Shown here: positions 22,169-32,153 of the stretch, piece by piece
Numbering within the stretch: position 1 is the stretch's first letter
Layout of the letters: each line of letters opens with the position of its first letter
Source: Argyresthia goedartella
Lineage: Eukaryota > Arthropoda > Insecta > Lepidoptera > Argyresthiidae
DNA: 64,000 nucleotides
Reading direction: 5' to 3'
Assembly (NCBI GenBank): GCA_949825045.1
Contig: OX463815.1
Location: 26,031,356-26,095,355 of the forward strand
Program-made: the position numbers and the translations under genes
Notes under the pieces: model-generated
What the model was told of the DNA's origin: nothing
Seen by the model: the letters and a program-made list of their open reading frames with translations, nothing else
Databases searched by the model: none

Positions 22169-23350
22169 CTAGCTCGGCCGTGGACTCACGCCAAACTGAT
22201 ACCTTCTGTCAGCCGGATGAATTACCGTTTGCCTAAACATCATCCGAATGTCTGCGACAAATACAATCTGGTGCCTCCGAAAGCTCGTGAGAATATCCGA
22301 AATATCACGACTCAACTTGGGTCTCGAATGTAGACACTGATTCAGGGACATCCCGTTCGAGGTAGGTGCTGACCCATCAAAAACAACTCGAATCTTGCCG
22401 GTAGGGGTTCGTAGGACGGCATGGTGTGGAAGGAAACAATGATCCTCAGATCTCCAGTCCACACCCGATACCGACATGTGTCCTAACGACTCATACTCCC
22501 TCATGAAATCAACATATTTTTGTTTAAATACGGCGTCCCTTGTCATCCTACGCTCCATCGACATCAATCTCGTCTCAGCCATCTTCCTAGATTCTCCTAG
22601 TGGCGGTCGATCGGCCCTGAAAGGCAGTCGAGTTACAAAACGACCAGAACGAAGGCGACCAGTACTATTCTGGTAAAACAACTCGCACTCTTCTTCGTCT
22701 GCGTCGACTCGACGAACGGTGGGAGGTTCCTCTATCTCCCAGAAACGTTGGATAACGTCTGACAACGCTGAGCCAATAAGTATGCCATCTGACTCGGCAG
22801 GCCTAACCATTGGCAATGCCGGACCCATGATCACGTGACCAAACTTAGTATCCACAGCAATCAACCCGTCCGGCTGAAGAACTCGCCGATCCGACAACAG
22901 AAACCTACCCAGAACGTCTGCTCCCAGTAGCAGGTCGACCGGGGCTGGAGTGTCAAAATCGGGATCCGCCAACTTGAGTCCTGATGTCAGGAATCGAACG
23001 GCCGGATTCAACTTCACCAAGGGGTGTCTGCCCATGACATGCGTCATTACTAAAGCTTGCACGGATGTTTTTGTCAAAATGTCATAACGTGGAGAGAACG
23101 TGATCACCGATTGACCAACTACATTCGTAACCGTAACATTCCCCACGCCCCGTATTGATTTATTATACCTATTTACCTTGAGGCCCAACCATTTTGCTAA
23201 ATCATTCGATACAATGCAGCCCTGAGCTCCAGAATCTAATAGGGCGCGAACGTATGTTGGGTTGCCCGCCAAATCCCAAACAAGCACAGAGGCGATCGGT
23301 AACACCACCGTCTCCGGTTGGGGGGCAACAAATGGTTGGGCCGCAAATTC
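22169..23350 (-). pseudogene. BEL/Pao pol: aspartic protease and RT N-terminus
   Basis: The frame continues directly from gag after the UAG at 23351-23353 and has no ATG of its own near its start; the first candidate start codon is a GTG at 23308. The protease motif LLDSGAQG with a hydrophobic surround lies about 25 residues after that. Farther on come the linker KYVDFMREYESLGHM and RT fingers (HHAVLRTPTGKIRVVFDGSA; LNQCLHSRP; FVADIRMMFRQ; QFGVS). A one-base deletion near 22175 puts the remainder of RT into another frame, ending this frame at 22169. Order protease-RT is as in all BEL/Pao elements. Confidence 0.87.
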
Positions 23351-25066
23351 CTAGCGAGGACCCCCGGGGCCCCACTGTGCCTGTAACCGATCAGGTATGC
23401 AGCTATACGCCAGAGGGTCCCATTGTACAAATGGCCCACGCGCCGGTTCCATTCCCAACCTACGATTCCCCGTAAAGGGGGGTGGGCGTGAATTCAACCG
23501 TGGCCGCTCCATGAGCGGGGGGGACATCAAATGCGACCGACGAGGACGAGGCGACGAGCGGGGCGACAACTGAGGCGGCGTCCGAACCGCACCCGCATAG
23601 CTCGAAGGTGTCCCATGACACCCGCCCGTTACGGCCTGCTCAACACACCCAATGTCCCGCTGGGTCGGATGCTGAGTCGCAACCGAAAACTCAGGGCCCC
23701 CCATGTAATGGTCCTGAGTGCGGCCCTGCACCCTGGTACTGCCCTGTGCACGTGGGGACGTTGGCCCCTGAGTTGCGCTCCGAGTCGCAAACGAATTCTC
23801 AGGGCCCCATGCCGTGTCACCCTGGGTACGGCCCTGTGGAGGCTGTTGGCCGGACCGGTTCATGCACAACAGATTGTTGTGGGGCCCACCACAATATCCG
23901 CACATTTGTGTGCGCGTGCAGTCCCTAGCCATGTGTGGCCCGAGGCACAGGAAACACCAGCTCCGCTGCTTGGCCATCCGGCGCCGTCCCTGAACCCTAA
24001 GTTCCCCGAACTTATTGCAATTGGCCACAGCATGGCCAATCTGCCTACAACATGGGCAGGTCTCACCATGTGGGGTCAATTCACTCACAGTCCCATACGA
24101 CTGCCGGTTGGTGCGGTCCTTCCTCGTCGGAGGGCCCCTACTCACAGCGCTCCCGGCAGCTCTCTGTGGCTCCGAAGGATGGGTGACCGTCAACCCCAAA
24201 TTCTCTGCCCGTCGAGCCTCCTCTTCCAAGAATCCGACCAAGTCGGAGAAGGCGGGCAGGTCCTCGGCCGACCTCCCGTGAGACTGTTCGAAACGAGTCT
24301 GCACGTCAGCGGGTAGGCGGGAAAGTACAATGTACAACAGTAGGTACGACCATTCACCAACCGGAAGTCCAAGATTCTCTAGAGCCTTGGTGACGGACAA
24401 CAATGGGTTCAAAACCTCCGTCTGTATGGCCCCGACCTTGTTCACAACCGGGATACTAAACAAACGGTTCAGTTGGGCATCGGCCAACCTCCGTTTGTTA
24501 TGGTAACGTCTGACCAACAATTGCCTGGCCGTTTCATAGTTACCCTCCGTAACTGTCAAATGAGCGACCAGCTCCCTAGGCTCACCCCTCAATGCTGCCA
24601 CCAGCTGAGCCATCTTGACAGACTTGGTAATGTCCGATCGCATGTGCACCAAACTGTCGAACAGATTGATGAAGCTCATCCATTCACCGGACACGCCGTC
24701 AAAAGTAGGCATAGTTATGGCAGGTAACCTGGACCCCGATCCCTGAAGCGGCAGAGGTGCTTCAATGTCACCACCATGGCTGGACTCGCGCTGTCTACGT
24801 ATGTCCGCAGCCTTCTGCGTGATAGCAGCTGCCATCTCCATACATTGATCGACATCCCCTATCAACCGTGACAGCCTGTCAGGTGCGCAACCATCAACTG
24901 ATTCCGCCTGCGTGGACAATTCGAGCACCCTATTGTAACGTTCCTTAACGTCCATAGACCGCTCCAATACCACATCATGCCTATCTAAACGGTCTATCAG
25001 ACCGTGTGCGGAGGAAAACCATCTGAGTTCCTTAGAAACACCCTTCTGGATTTCAGATAACGACAT
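23351..25066 (-). CDS. BEL/Pao gag, 571 residues
   Basis: The ATG at 25066 starts an intact frame. Residues 115-205 (PAITMPTFDGVSGEWMSF, then LVAALRGEPRELVAHL and VRRYHNKRRLADAQLNRLF) match the DUF1759 gag region of BEL/Pao elements, which forms the capsid. Three zinc knuckles lie at residues 337-350 (C-x2-C-x4-H-x4-C), 371-383 and 389-401 (both C-x2-C-x3-H-x4-C) and would bind the genomic RNA. A Pro/Gly/Gln-rich tail follows. The frame ends in a single UAG at 23351-23353, after which the same frame continues into protease. The 5' leader between LTR and gag is 25067-25610. Confidence 0.92.
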   Translation of the reverse strand: MSLSEIQKGVSKELRWFSSAHGLIDRLDRHDVVLERSMDVKERYNRVLELSTQAESVDGCAPDRLSRLIGDVDQCMEMAAAITQKAADIRRQRESSHGGDIEAPLPLQGSGSRLPAITMPTFDGVSGEWMSFINLFDSLVHMRSDITKSVKMAQLVAALRGEPRELVAHLTVTEGNYETARQLLVRRYHNKRRLADAQLNRLFSIPVVNKVGAIQTEVLNPLLSVTKALENLGLPVGEWSYLLLYIVLSRLPADVQTRFEQSHGRSAEDLPAFSDLVGFLEEEARRAENLGLTVTHPSEPQRAAGSAVSRGPPTRKDRTNRQSYGTVSELTPHGETCPCCRQIGHAVANCNKFGELRVQGRRRMAKQRSWCFLCLGPHMARDCTRTQMCGYCGGPHNNLLCMNRSGQQPPQGRTQGDTAWGPENSFATRSATQGPTSPRAQGSTRVQGRTQDHYMGGPEFSVATQHPTQRDIGCVEQAVTGGCHGTPSSYAGAVRTPPQLSPRSSPRPRRSHLMSPPLMERPRLNSRPPPFTGNRRLGMEPARGPFVQWDPLAYSCIPDRLQAQWGPGGPR

Positions 25067-25610
25067 GATCGGAACGATACTTACTCACAATTTGCAGTAA
25101 CTCAATTTTATTGGACCCTCCAGTCCACAACCCAAACGAGGGAACCCTAAACCACAACTTAAACAATGTTGTTTTCCTTAAACAATAGGAACCGAGTTTT
25201 ATATCTATATAAATTCTGTAAATACAATTTAGTTTCCCTTTATCATTATAACACACACAGATAGTCAATATTAGTTCAAGTTATAAATTGCTATAAACTG
25301 AAAACAATGTAAAAGCCTGCTATCAATAGATGTAACTACCTATGTTAACCAAAACATTCATTCAATAGCATTACTAGACCACTAATAGATTGACTAACTG
25401 GTAATTCAATGCAATTTTCAATTCAATATCTGTCTATCTACTACCAGCAATAGACCTATAGCTTACAATACTACCAATCTATGTGGATATAGGAACAACA
25501 ACCAAGTTACCTAATAACCGCCTATACCTACAGATTGATAGTCCCAAATCGTGCCTTCCTGGAGCCCTTGACGGCTGCAAATCTCAGGAAGCCACGCTCT
25601 AGTACCAAAG
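25067..25610 (-). other. BEL/Pao 5' leader with probable primer binding site
   Basis: Directly after the 5' LTR on the minus strand comes CTTTGGTACTAGAGCGTGG. A TGG three bases past the LTR is the usual start of a tRNA primer binding site, here about 25607-25592; I cannot name the tRNA. The rest is non-coding leader with no long frame. Confidence 0.55.
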
Positions 25611-26156
25611 TGTTCAGGCTTCTCAGCACCTAATGACCTCGTAGGGGCCCATCAGCTACGAGGTAGCGTAACGATCAGTTGCCAAGAAGTGTGAACGTCG
25701 GCGGTTCACCGAGCTGAAGTTAATTGGGGTCGATCTAACCTGGTCTGTGCTTCGGTCCCATCAACCTCCTGTCTCTCTGCAAGGCCCGGGTGCACCCTAG
25801 GCTCTTCTTGGTAGACAGGTTCTTCAGCCAACCAGGTATGACTGGCGGGTCAGCTTCAATGAGCACAGTGTTCCAACACAGGTTATGTTACGTGGTAAAA
25901 ACAATCGGGCACGAAAATGCGAACTTTATCTGGTTCGAGAAACAATAACACACTCAGCTATATTAACAATCCTGAGGGAAACCCGAATACATTCCAGATG
26001 GCCTGCGATTTAATTTCAATACCCTAACCAAAACGCGTTTACATTGCGAGGGCTTTCGTCCGTCAGTTGTCAAAAAACTGCTAGGTTGGCAGCTAACGTC
26101 AAATTCAAAATGGCCGTTCAGAAACCATCGATCGAATATCGATTTGGAATCGAACA
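25611..26156 (-). repeat. 5' LTR of the BEL/Pao element
   Basis: It is 546 bp, differs from the other LTR at two positions, and borders the leader and gag, so it drives transcription of the element. It is followed on the plus-strand side by the CCGTA duplication. Confidence 0.9.
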
Positions 26157-26161
26157 CCGTA
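26157..26161. repeat. Target-site duplication CCGTA (right)
   Basis: It is the partner of 18884-18888. The next bases resume the CR1-like RT frame. Confidence 0.9.
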
Positions 26162-27184
26162 GGACCAATGTATATGCCTGTTTCCTAGATTTATCCAAGG
26201 CATTTGATCTGGTCTCCTATGAAATCCTGTGGGATAAATGTCGGGAATCAAAGCTACCTAGGGAAATAAGAAACATCTTTGAATATTGGTATGGTCACCA
26301 AAATAATAAAGTAAGATGGGGTGAAGTTTATTCAGATGAGTATGGTTTGGAATGTGGTGTGAGACAGGGGGGGATAACATCCCCGAAGCTTTTTAACCTG
26401 TATGTGAACGAGCTGATAGGCGAACTCAGTAGAATGCATGCAGGTTGTTATGTCGACGGCAATGTAACAATATAATTTATGCGGACGACATGGTGCTGCT
26501 GAGTCCGTCGCCGGCGGGGCTAATGAAACTACTCGTTACATGTGAGCAGTACGCGGAAAAACACGGCTTAAAATATAATGTAAAAAAAAGTGAACTAATT
26601 GTATTTAAAACCAAAAATAAGTTGCCTGATGAGGTACCTACCATTAGATTATACTCTAACGAGCTGAGTCGAGACACTAGATTTAAGTACCTTGGTCACA
26701 TAGTGACCGACGACTGAAGGATGACGAGGATATTGAGCGGGAGCGCAAGGCGCTGGCAGTCCGGGCGAACATGTTGGCCCGCAGGTTTGCACGTTGTACA
26801 AGAGAGGTGAAGATAACGCTATTCAGCGCGTACTGCCAATCTTTCTACACGTGCAGCCTGTGGGTCAACTATACGCAAAGGGCTCTCAATTCCTTGCGCG
26901 TCCAGTACAATAATGCCTTTAGGATGCTGTTGGGGTTGCCGCGATACTGTAGCGCGTCAAGCATGTTTGCCGAGGCACGCGTCGATGGCTTTCATGCCAT
27001 CATACGAAAGAGGACGGCCTCCCTACTGAGCAGAGTTCGCGGCAGCTCCAACACCATCGTAGCAGTCATCGCGGGGCGGCTCGACAGCCCAATACTGAAA
27101 CACTGGGTGAGTGTGATGATAGGCACACTTACAGTATGTGGGAAGTCGAGCCATGCCATAGATAAGCCAACTTATTTTAAATAG
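26162..27184 (+). pseudogene. RT palm to C-terminus of CR1-like copy 2
   Basis: It resumes with NVYACFLDLSKAFDLVSY (RT palm A), then CGVRQGGITSPKLFNLYV, catalytic YADD near 26479 (IIYADDMVLLSPS), FKYLGHIVTDD, and the thumb and C-terminal region to a stop at 27182-27184. Two frameshifts are visible: a deletion near 26460 just before the YADD motif and a one-base loss near 26715. The sequence is collinear with 12450-13415 of copy 1. Confidence 0.85.
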
Positions 27185-27505
27185 ATGTGGTTTGACTTAA
27201 TTTTATAGTTTGATGCAATTAATTTTTTTATTGACATTCAACATTTATTATTTTATACACTTGACATTTTTATTTGATTTGAATGGTTTTAATTTTATTT
27301 TTTGTCATTTTTTTAATTTAATTTACTGACATTTTGTTTTACTTTATTTTATGGAATTTAATTTAATTGCATGAGTTATAATTTTATATTTTAGTTTTGT
27401 AATTATTATTTTCCTTTAGTATGTGTGATTTTATTATTTAAATTAGATGTAGATTTCTTTTAATGTAATATGGATCTTTGATATCTGAAATAAAATTTAT
27501 TATAG
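27185..27505 (+). other. 3' UTR of CR1-like copy 2
   Basis: AT-rich sequence ends with TGAAATAAAATTTATTATAG. Unlike copy 1 there is no long TTA tail. Confidence 0.5.
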
Positions 27506-28203
27506 ACGCCAAGTGATTTTTATTACAAGAAAATTATTGTTAAAAGAAAATTAAAAAAAAAAACTAAAATATGAGCAGTTTTCGTTTTCCTAACAATTCT
27601 AATAGTTTCTTAGCTCTGCCGCCTTAAAAACCGCCCGCAGTACACCGCCCGCGATAGCAGAAAATAGGTACCTAGACCTGATTCACACCCGCCGCCAGCT
27701 TCGTACTGAAAGCAAGGCTTTTGCATTGCATACAGGCACAAGTGCGTCCTTAGAGTCTAAAATCGCGGTGTCTTTATTTAATAGTTTCCCATACATTAGA
27801 GAGAGACTTACAAAGCCCGGTAAGAAGCCCGTGCGTGGGAGCGAGAAGAACGATCGCAGCTCAAATCTCGCTCAAATGCTCGACGACGCTCCGAGTGCCT
27901 CCGAGTGGCACATCGCGCGTCAATGACCTTGCATGATAGCAGCGTATAGGTACCTACTATGTGAGCATTATGTTATTTATTAATTCTTTATTATTAGTTT
28001 GTTATTTGACTTGATCGAAGGATTTATTAAGGCAAGGCGGGCTTTTTGGCTTCTATGGAGGTACCCCCACTGAGACCTACCTAAGTTTAAATATTGAAAA
28101 CAAGCTACGGTTAAAGTCATTGAAGTTTTTCCATCACACTTTCCAGGCTTTGGACTGGCGATACGTTTAACCACATTTGAGCAGGTAGGTAGTAAGAAAC
28201 AAA
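27506..28203. other. Intergenic DNA, nothing recognised
   Basis: No gene or repeat family that I can name was found; a short frame at 27726-27926 shows no motif. Confidence 0.4.
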
Positions 28204-28345
28204 GGCCCGGTTTCTGAATGGAGAAATTCACTAAGTTAATACTTAAGTATCATTGTGTCTCGTTCTTTTTCCTGATATCTGCGGAGACAGAACTAGGTAT
28301 ACTTAAGTATTTTCTTAGTGAAATTCTCAATTCAGAAACCGGCCC
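28204..28345. repeat. 142-bp palindromic MITE
   Basis: Arms 28204-28252 (GGCCCGGTTTCTGAATGGAG...) and 28297-28345 are near-perfect reverse complements meeting at ACTTAAGTAT repeats. This is typical of a small foldback MITE. It sits 10 bp from the transposase fragment at 28356, but the arms do not flank that fragment. Confidence 0.75.
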
Positions 28346-28355
28346 TAAGTTTCGC

Positions 28356-29160
28356 TTACAGGTCCTGATTTTCGCGAAGCGATAATAATGATTCGAAATG
28401 TCCACCTCCTTGACGAATACACAACAGAGCACGTTTCCTTAAATTATTAGTTAACGATTGAAGCACTTCATGGTCATTTTTCACTGTTTGAAAGGCAGCT
28501 TCGATTTTCTGTCGGAGTTCTGCCTCATTATTTGGTCCAAGCCCTTCATCGTACACTATCGATTTTATACGACCCCACACAAAAAAGTCCATCGGAGTTA
28601 GATCGGGTGACCTCGCAGGCCACTGCACTGGGCCACCACGTCCTATCCAATCTGCACCATATTCCCCATCAAGGTACCTTCTCACATCCCACAAAAAATG
28701 GGCTGGAGCACCATCGTGTTGATAGTACATTCTGGCGGCAGCTTGTAAAGGTACATTTTCGTCATCCAACCATTGCCAAATGAGTTGTGGCAAGGTTACC
28801 CGAAGGAAATTCAGGTATACCTGACCGGTCAGACGTCCCAAAAACACCAGTCCTAGCACGTACTGGCCAATAATTCCTGCTCAAACATTAATAGAAAATC
28901 TGTATTGGAAGTGGTCTTGATCCATCAACATGGGGTTTTCATGACCCCACATGTGCCTATTATGTTGGTTGAATAGGCCTTGTCGAATGAAAGTGCATTC
29001 ATCTGTCCAGAGGATGTTTCGAGATCCTATTGCGAGATCCTTAGTTTGAAAGAGATAACTAATGTAGCGCGCGCGCTTGCTTTGTGGATCTTGCTTTGTG
29101 GATTGATCTGTCGCTGCTTTCGTTCGACACACTTATTTGAATATCTCGCTGGATCACGGT
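28356..29160 (-). pseudogene. Broken IS630-Tc1/mariner transposase (DD41D spacing), C-terminal half
   Basis: It begins mid-protein with SRNILWTDECTF (first catalytic Asp). An in-frame UGA at 28881-28883 sits where relatives have Trp. It continues to YYQHDGAPAHF (second Asp) and WPARSPDLTPMDFFVWG (third Asp), ending near RQGGGHFESLL. Between the second and third Asp I count 41 residues, the same as in the intact element at 39493-40566, so both belong to one group. The N-terminal HTH half is missing. It is non-functional. Confidence 0.8.
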
Positions 29161-29820
29161 AAATGATAGAATCGGCAATAAATAATTATGGATAAAATTA
29201 AAAAAAATATATATGTAAATAGTGATGGAATACTCGTCATTCTGAACAACCTATTTGCAGGTTTTGCGTAGGTACTTAAAGTTATACGTTGTATACGAAA
29301 TGTAAGATATGAGATATTTATTCATACATTAAAGTTCAATTAGGTGAATGTTAAATTTTAGGGCAGATACAGCCGTTTTCATAGTTTTCTTGACTTGACG
29401 ATAACAAATTATTTATAGGGAATTGACTTTCAGAACCAGTATCCGCCCCTGGTTGAATCATCTAGCGACTTTCGCGAATTTTCGAATTGAGTCTAGCGAC
29501 ACGTAATTTTCGGAGTTGGCAACATTGCATCTTTTGGCAGGCATGGCATGGCATGGCTGCATAGAGATGGCTGGCACTGCTGAACTCCTAGTAATTGTGT
29601 TATGTGCTTGCTGCTGAAGCTGAATTCCGCTCGACTTACGCAGTGTCACAATGTTTTGTGACGTTATTTCTAAGTGAATGTCTATAAAAACTGTATAAAT
29701 TAACAGTATATGTGCTTCACCAGTCAAAAATCTAAAAGTAAATTCCCTACCATTGGAACTGCCCTTCATTTCGGTTAGTATCATTACGATGTTTTACGTC
29801 AAGTAGATGTTGATCATTGA
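29161..29820. other. Upstream region of TRMT5
   Basis: There is no recognised feature. A 108-residue minus-strand frame at 29458-29784 has no motif. The TRMT5 promoter should lie here, but I see no clear TATA box or initiator. Confidence 0.4.
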
Positions 29821-31224
29821 ATGAGTTTACTTCGTATTTCTAAGTTACCGCCGCAGATATTCAGGACTATGAGTACAATAATGAGTGGGGCACTCGTGCC
29901 TGTAGACGTCCGCGGGATGAAGACCTTGGTTCGAGCGAGATTTACTCGTGATGTCACAGTACCAATTCTGAAGGTTAACGAAGAGAAACTATCTAAAGCT
30001 ATTCAAATCTGCAAGCCCTACTTCCTGAAATTCGAAAACTTTAAACCGATTCAAAATTACGACACATGCAACACCAATACAAATGAGACTGCCTACAAAA
30101 AATGTATTCATTTGACCCCTGAAAAAGTGACAGCATGGACAGATATTTCAGAACAAGACCGCAAGCTGCTCCATGAAATTAATGTGATGTCAGAAAACTA
30201 CGAAGTCAGAACCATCCAGCTAAATTATGAAAATTGGAAATATGAACAAATCTTCAAAGCTGTGCTGCCGGAGGGTGAGGAAGTGGTCAGTGGTTTCTCC
30301 CAAATTGGTCACATTATACACCTCAATTTGAGAGAACATCTACTGGACTACAGGCTGTTGATTGGACAAGTTCTTGTTGACAAGATAAAGACATGCAGAA
30401 CTGTAGTCAACAAGTGTAACACAATTGACAACACATACCGTAACTTCAGTATGGAAGTCATAGCAGGAGTTGATGACTTTTTGGTTACGGTGAAAGAAAA
30501 TAATTGTAACTTCCAATTTGATTTCTCTAAAGTCTACTGGAACCCCCGATTGGGAAAGGAGCATGAGCGTATACTGTCCTACCTGAAGCCTGATGATGTT
30601 TTATTTGATGTCTTCTGTGGTGTCGGGCCATTTTCTGTGCCAGCAGCTAAGAGAAAAACTAGAGTTTTTGCAAACGATCTCAACCCAGACTCATTCAAAT
30701 GGCTGAATCACAATGCAAAATCGAATAAAGTCAACATGAAGTACTTCAACTCCTGCAATCTTGATGGAAAAGAGTTTATATTAACAATTTTCAAAGACTT
30801 TTTGGTAAATTGCTGCAATGGCATTGAAAAATTGGAAAATGGATCCAAAATATATGTTACAATGAACTTGCCTGCCATGGCAGTTGAGTTTCTGAAACAC
30901 TTCTCTGGATTAATCGAAGACAGGACACTGTATGCCAAACTAAATTGTAGTATTACAATTTATGTTTACTGTTTTGCTATTGGTGATGATGCTGATACTT
31001 TGGTGAAAGAAGCCAAAGATATGGTGAATGAGAACTTTGGGTATGACATGTCACAATATGTTCGAGATGTGTTTGGTGTCAGGAATGTTTCACCAAAGAA
31101 AGAAATGATGAGAATGACAATTGATCTCACTAAAGATGTTTTATTTGGTGATTTGGTGAATAGTGATGTTGTTGAACCACCAGTGAAGAAAGTATGTTTA
31201 ATAAGCAATAATTGTAAGGAATAG
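29821..31224 (+). CDS. TRMT5: tRNA (guanine(37)-N1)-methyltransferase (Trm5), 467 residues, single exon
   Basis: Trm5 methylates N1 of guanine 37 beside the anticodon using S-adenosylmethionine, which prevents frameshifting. The frame is intact and its length fits animal Trm5. Residues 235-251 (SKVYWNPRLGKEHERI) are the conserved segment before the methyltransferase core. FDVFCGVGPFSVPAA (262-276) is the SAM motif I, NDLNP (285-289) the acidic motif, NLPA (349-352) the catalytic (N/D)PP-like motif and VSPKKEMMR (423-431) the C-terminal signature. The N-terminus (MSLLRISKLPPQIFRTM) is basic and amphipathic, so mitochondrial import is likely from the first ATG; the Met at 17 could start a nuclear/cytosolic form. 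This dual use is known for eukaryotic Trm5. The absence of introns is notable but not rare. FLAD1 follows on the same strand. Confidence 0.96.
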   Translation: MSLLRISKLPPQIFRTMSTIMSGALVPVDVRGMKTLVRARFTRDVTVPILKVNEEKLSKAIQICKPYFLKFENFKPIQNYDTCNTNTNETAYKKCIHLTPEKVTAWTDISEQDRKLLHEINVMSENYEVRTIQLNYENWKYEQIFKAVLPEGEEVVSGFSQIGHIIHLNLREHLLDYRLLIGQVLVDKIKTCRTVVNKCNTIDNTYRNFSMEVIAGVDDFLVTVKENNCNFQFDFSKVYWNPRLGKEHERILSYLKPDDVLFDVFCGVGPFSVPAAKRKTRVFANDLNPDSFKWLNHNAKSNKVNMKYFNSCNLDGKEFILTIFKDFLVNCCNGIEKLENGSKIYVTMNLPAMAVEFLKHFSGLIEDRTLYAKLNCSITIYVYCFAIGDDADTLVKEAKDMVNENFGYDMSQYVRDVFGVRNVSPKKEMMRMTIDLTKDVLFGDLVNSDVVEPPVKKVCLISNNCKE

Positions 31225-31292
31225 TTATGGATAAATATTGTATTGTTGGGAGTACAGTTTGTAGGTATACATGATTTTTTATGTCGTGTTTA

Positions 31293-31298
31293 AATAAA
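31293..31298 (+). terminator. Polyadenylation signal of TRMT5
   Basis: AATAAA lies 69 bases after the TRMT5 stop codon and is the first such hexamer downstream. Confidence 0.65.
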
Positions 31299-31502
31299 TA
31301 CAACATATTAAAATTGGTTTTTAATTTCGCTAAAAAGAGTATATTAAATGAAATAATTTTTTTTTGGACTATTTTGCAAGTTTTCTAGAGGTAGGGCAAT
31401 GTTTAGTCCCTAGCCTCTTAACATGGCCTTACCCGAAATGGATCACCATTTTCAACCTTTCATTATTGCTTGGTTCACACGATTTTTATTATTATGTTAA
31501 TG

Positions 31503-32153
31503 GAGGGGGGTTTTTGGAGCTCACGAGTCCCCCTAGTATAGTTTTTTTTGCGATGAAGAGTTTTTAGTTTTTGAGAAATAAATTATTTTGTTAAAATTTG
31601 CGGTTATGTTTACATAATTTTTGCTATGAAAGTGACATACTATTTTATTGCCGGAGACTTGGTTTTATATAATTAATATTTAAATTAAATTCAAAGACTT
31701 GCGCGAAATTAAACTCAATTCTGCCATTCATTAAAAAAAATAACTGTGAAGACTAAGTAGGTAGCATTATATTTATTGAGTCAAATGTGGCTAGAATAGG
31801 TAACAGTTATTGTGGCTAAATTTCAATTGGGATAAAGGTTAGGTTAGAACTTGAACCAAAACCGGAACAAAGCGTATGCAAATAAAAACAACATTTAATA
31901 TATATTTTTTGAGTGGAAGTTCTGCATTCTACCTATCGCTGCCGCAGCCCCGTAGTAGCCGGAGCTAGAGTAATTTCGAACATAAATGTAACCTCAAAAA
32001 AAGGAGGGGGGAGTTCCAGAGGTACCGCCCCCTCCCCTCTTCGGGTTCTTTATGTCACTTTTGTAGTGAAAATTGTGTAAATATTTCCTCAAATTAAAAA
32101 TTATTCATTTCCTCGCAAAAAAATCTATACTAGGGGGACAAGGGAGCTCCCCC
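31503..32153. repeat. Inverted-repeat element between TRMT5 and FLAD1
   Basis: The stretch 31503-31640 (GGAGGGGGG, then CCCCCTAGTATAG and GAAAGTGACATA) reappears as a diverged reverse complement at 32050-32153 (TATGTCAC..., then CTATACTAGGGGG). The two arms enclose about 400 bp with no coding content. It is probably a non-autonomous foldback element. Confidence 0.6.

Larger units (their letters stand above)
18889..26156 (-). mobile_element. BEL/Pao LTR retrotransposon, 7268 bp, nearly intact
   Basis: Both 546-bp LTRs, a gag gene, and pol with protease, RT, RNase H and integrase lie in BEL/Pao order on the minus strand, flanked by a 5-bp target duplication. The LTRs start TG and end CA on both strands' reading. 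Comparing them base by base I find two differences (19038 versus 25760 and 19128 versus 25850, both transitions), about 99.6% identity, so insertion is recent. Coding lesions visible are a UAG at the gag/pol boundary, one single-base frameshift in RT and one UGA in integrase. Confidence 0.92.
16766..27505 (+). mobile_element. CR1-like non-LTR retrotransposon, copy 2, split by a BEL/Pao insertion
   Basis: Homology to copy 1 begins abruptly near 16766 inside ORF1 (5'-truncated) and runs to a TGAAATAAAATTTATTATA 3' end near 27505. The reverse transcriptase is interrupted at 18888/26157 by the LTR element 18889-26156. The two parts read in the same order as copy 1, with nothing missing at the junction except a duplicated CCGTA. 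Several frameshifts and stops show it was already dead or has died since. Confidence 0.85.

Noticed and set aside
23531..24316. 261-codon Arg/Pro-rich plus-strand frame
   Set aside because: It is antisense to the gag zinc-knuckle region; the arginine-rich composition is a by-product of the opposite strand's codons.
29458..29784. 108-codon minus frame upstream of TRMT5
   Set aside because: No motif, no splice or promoter context; probably chance.
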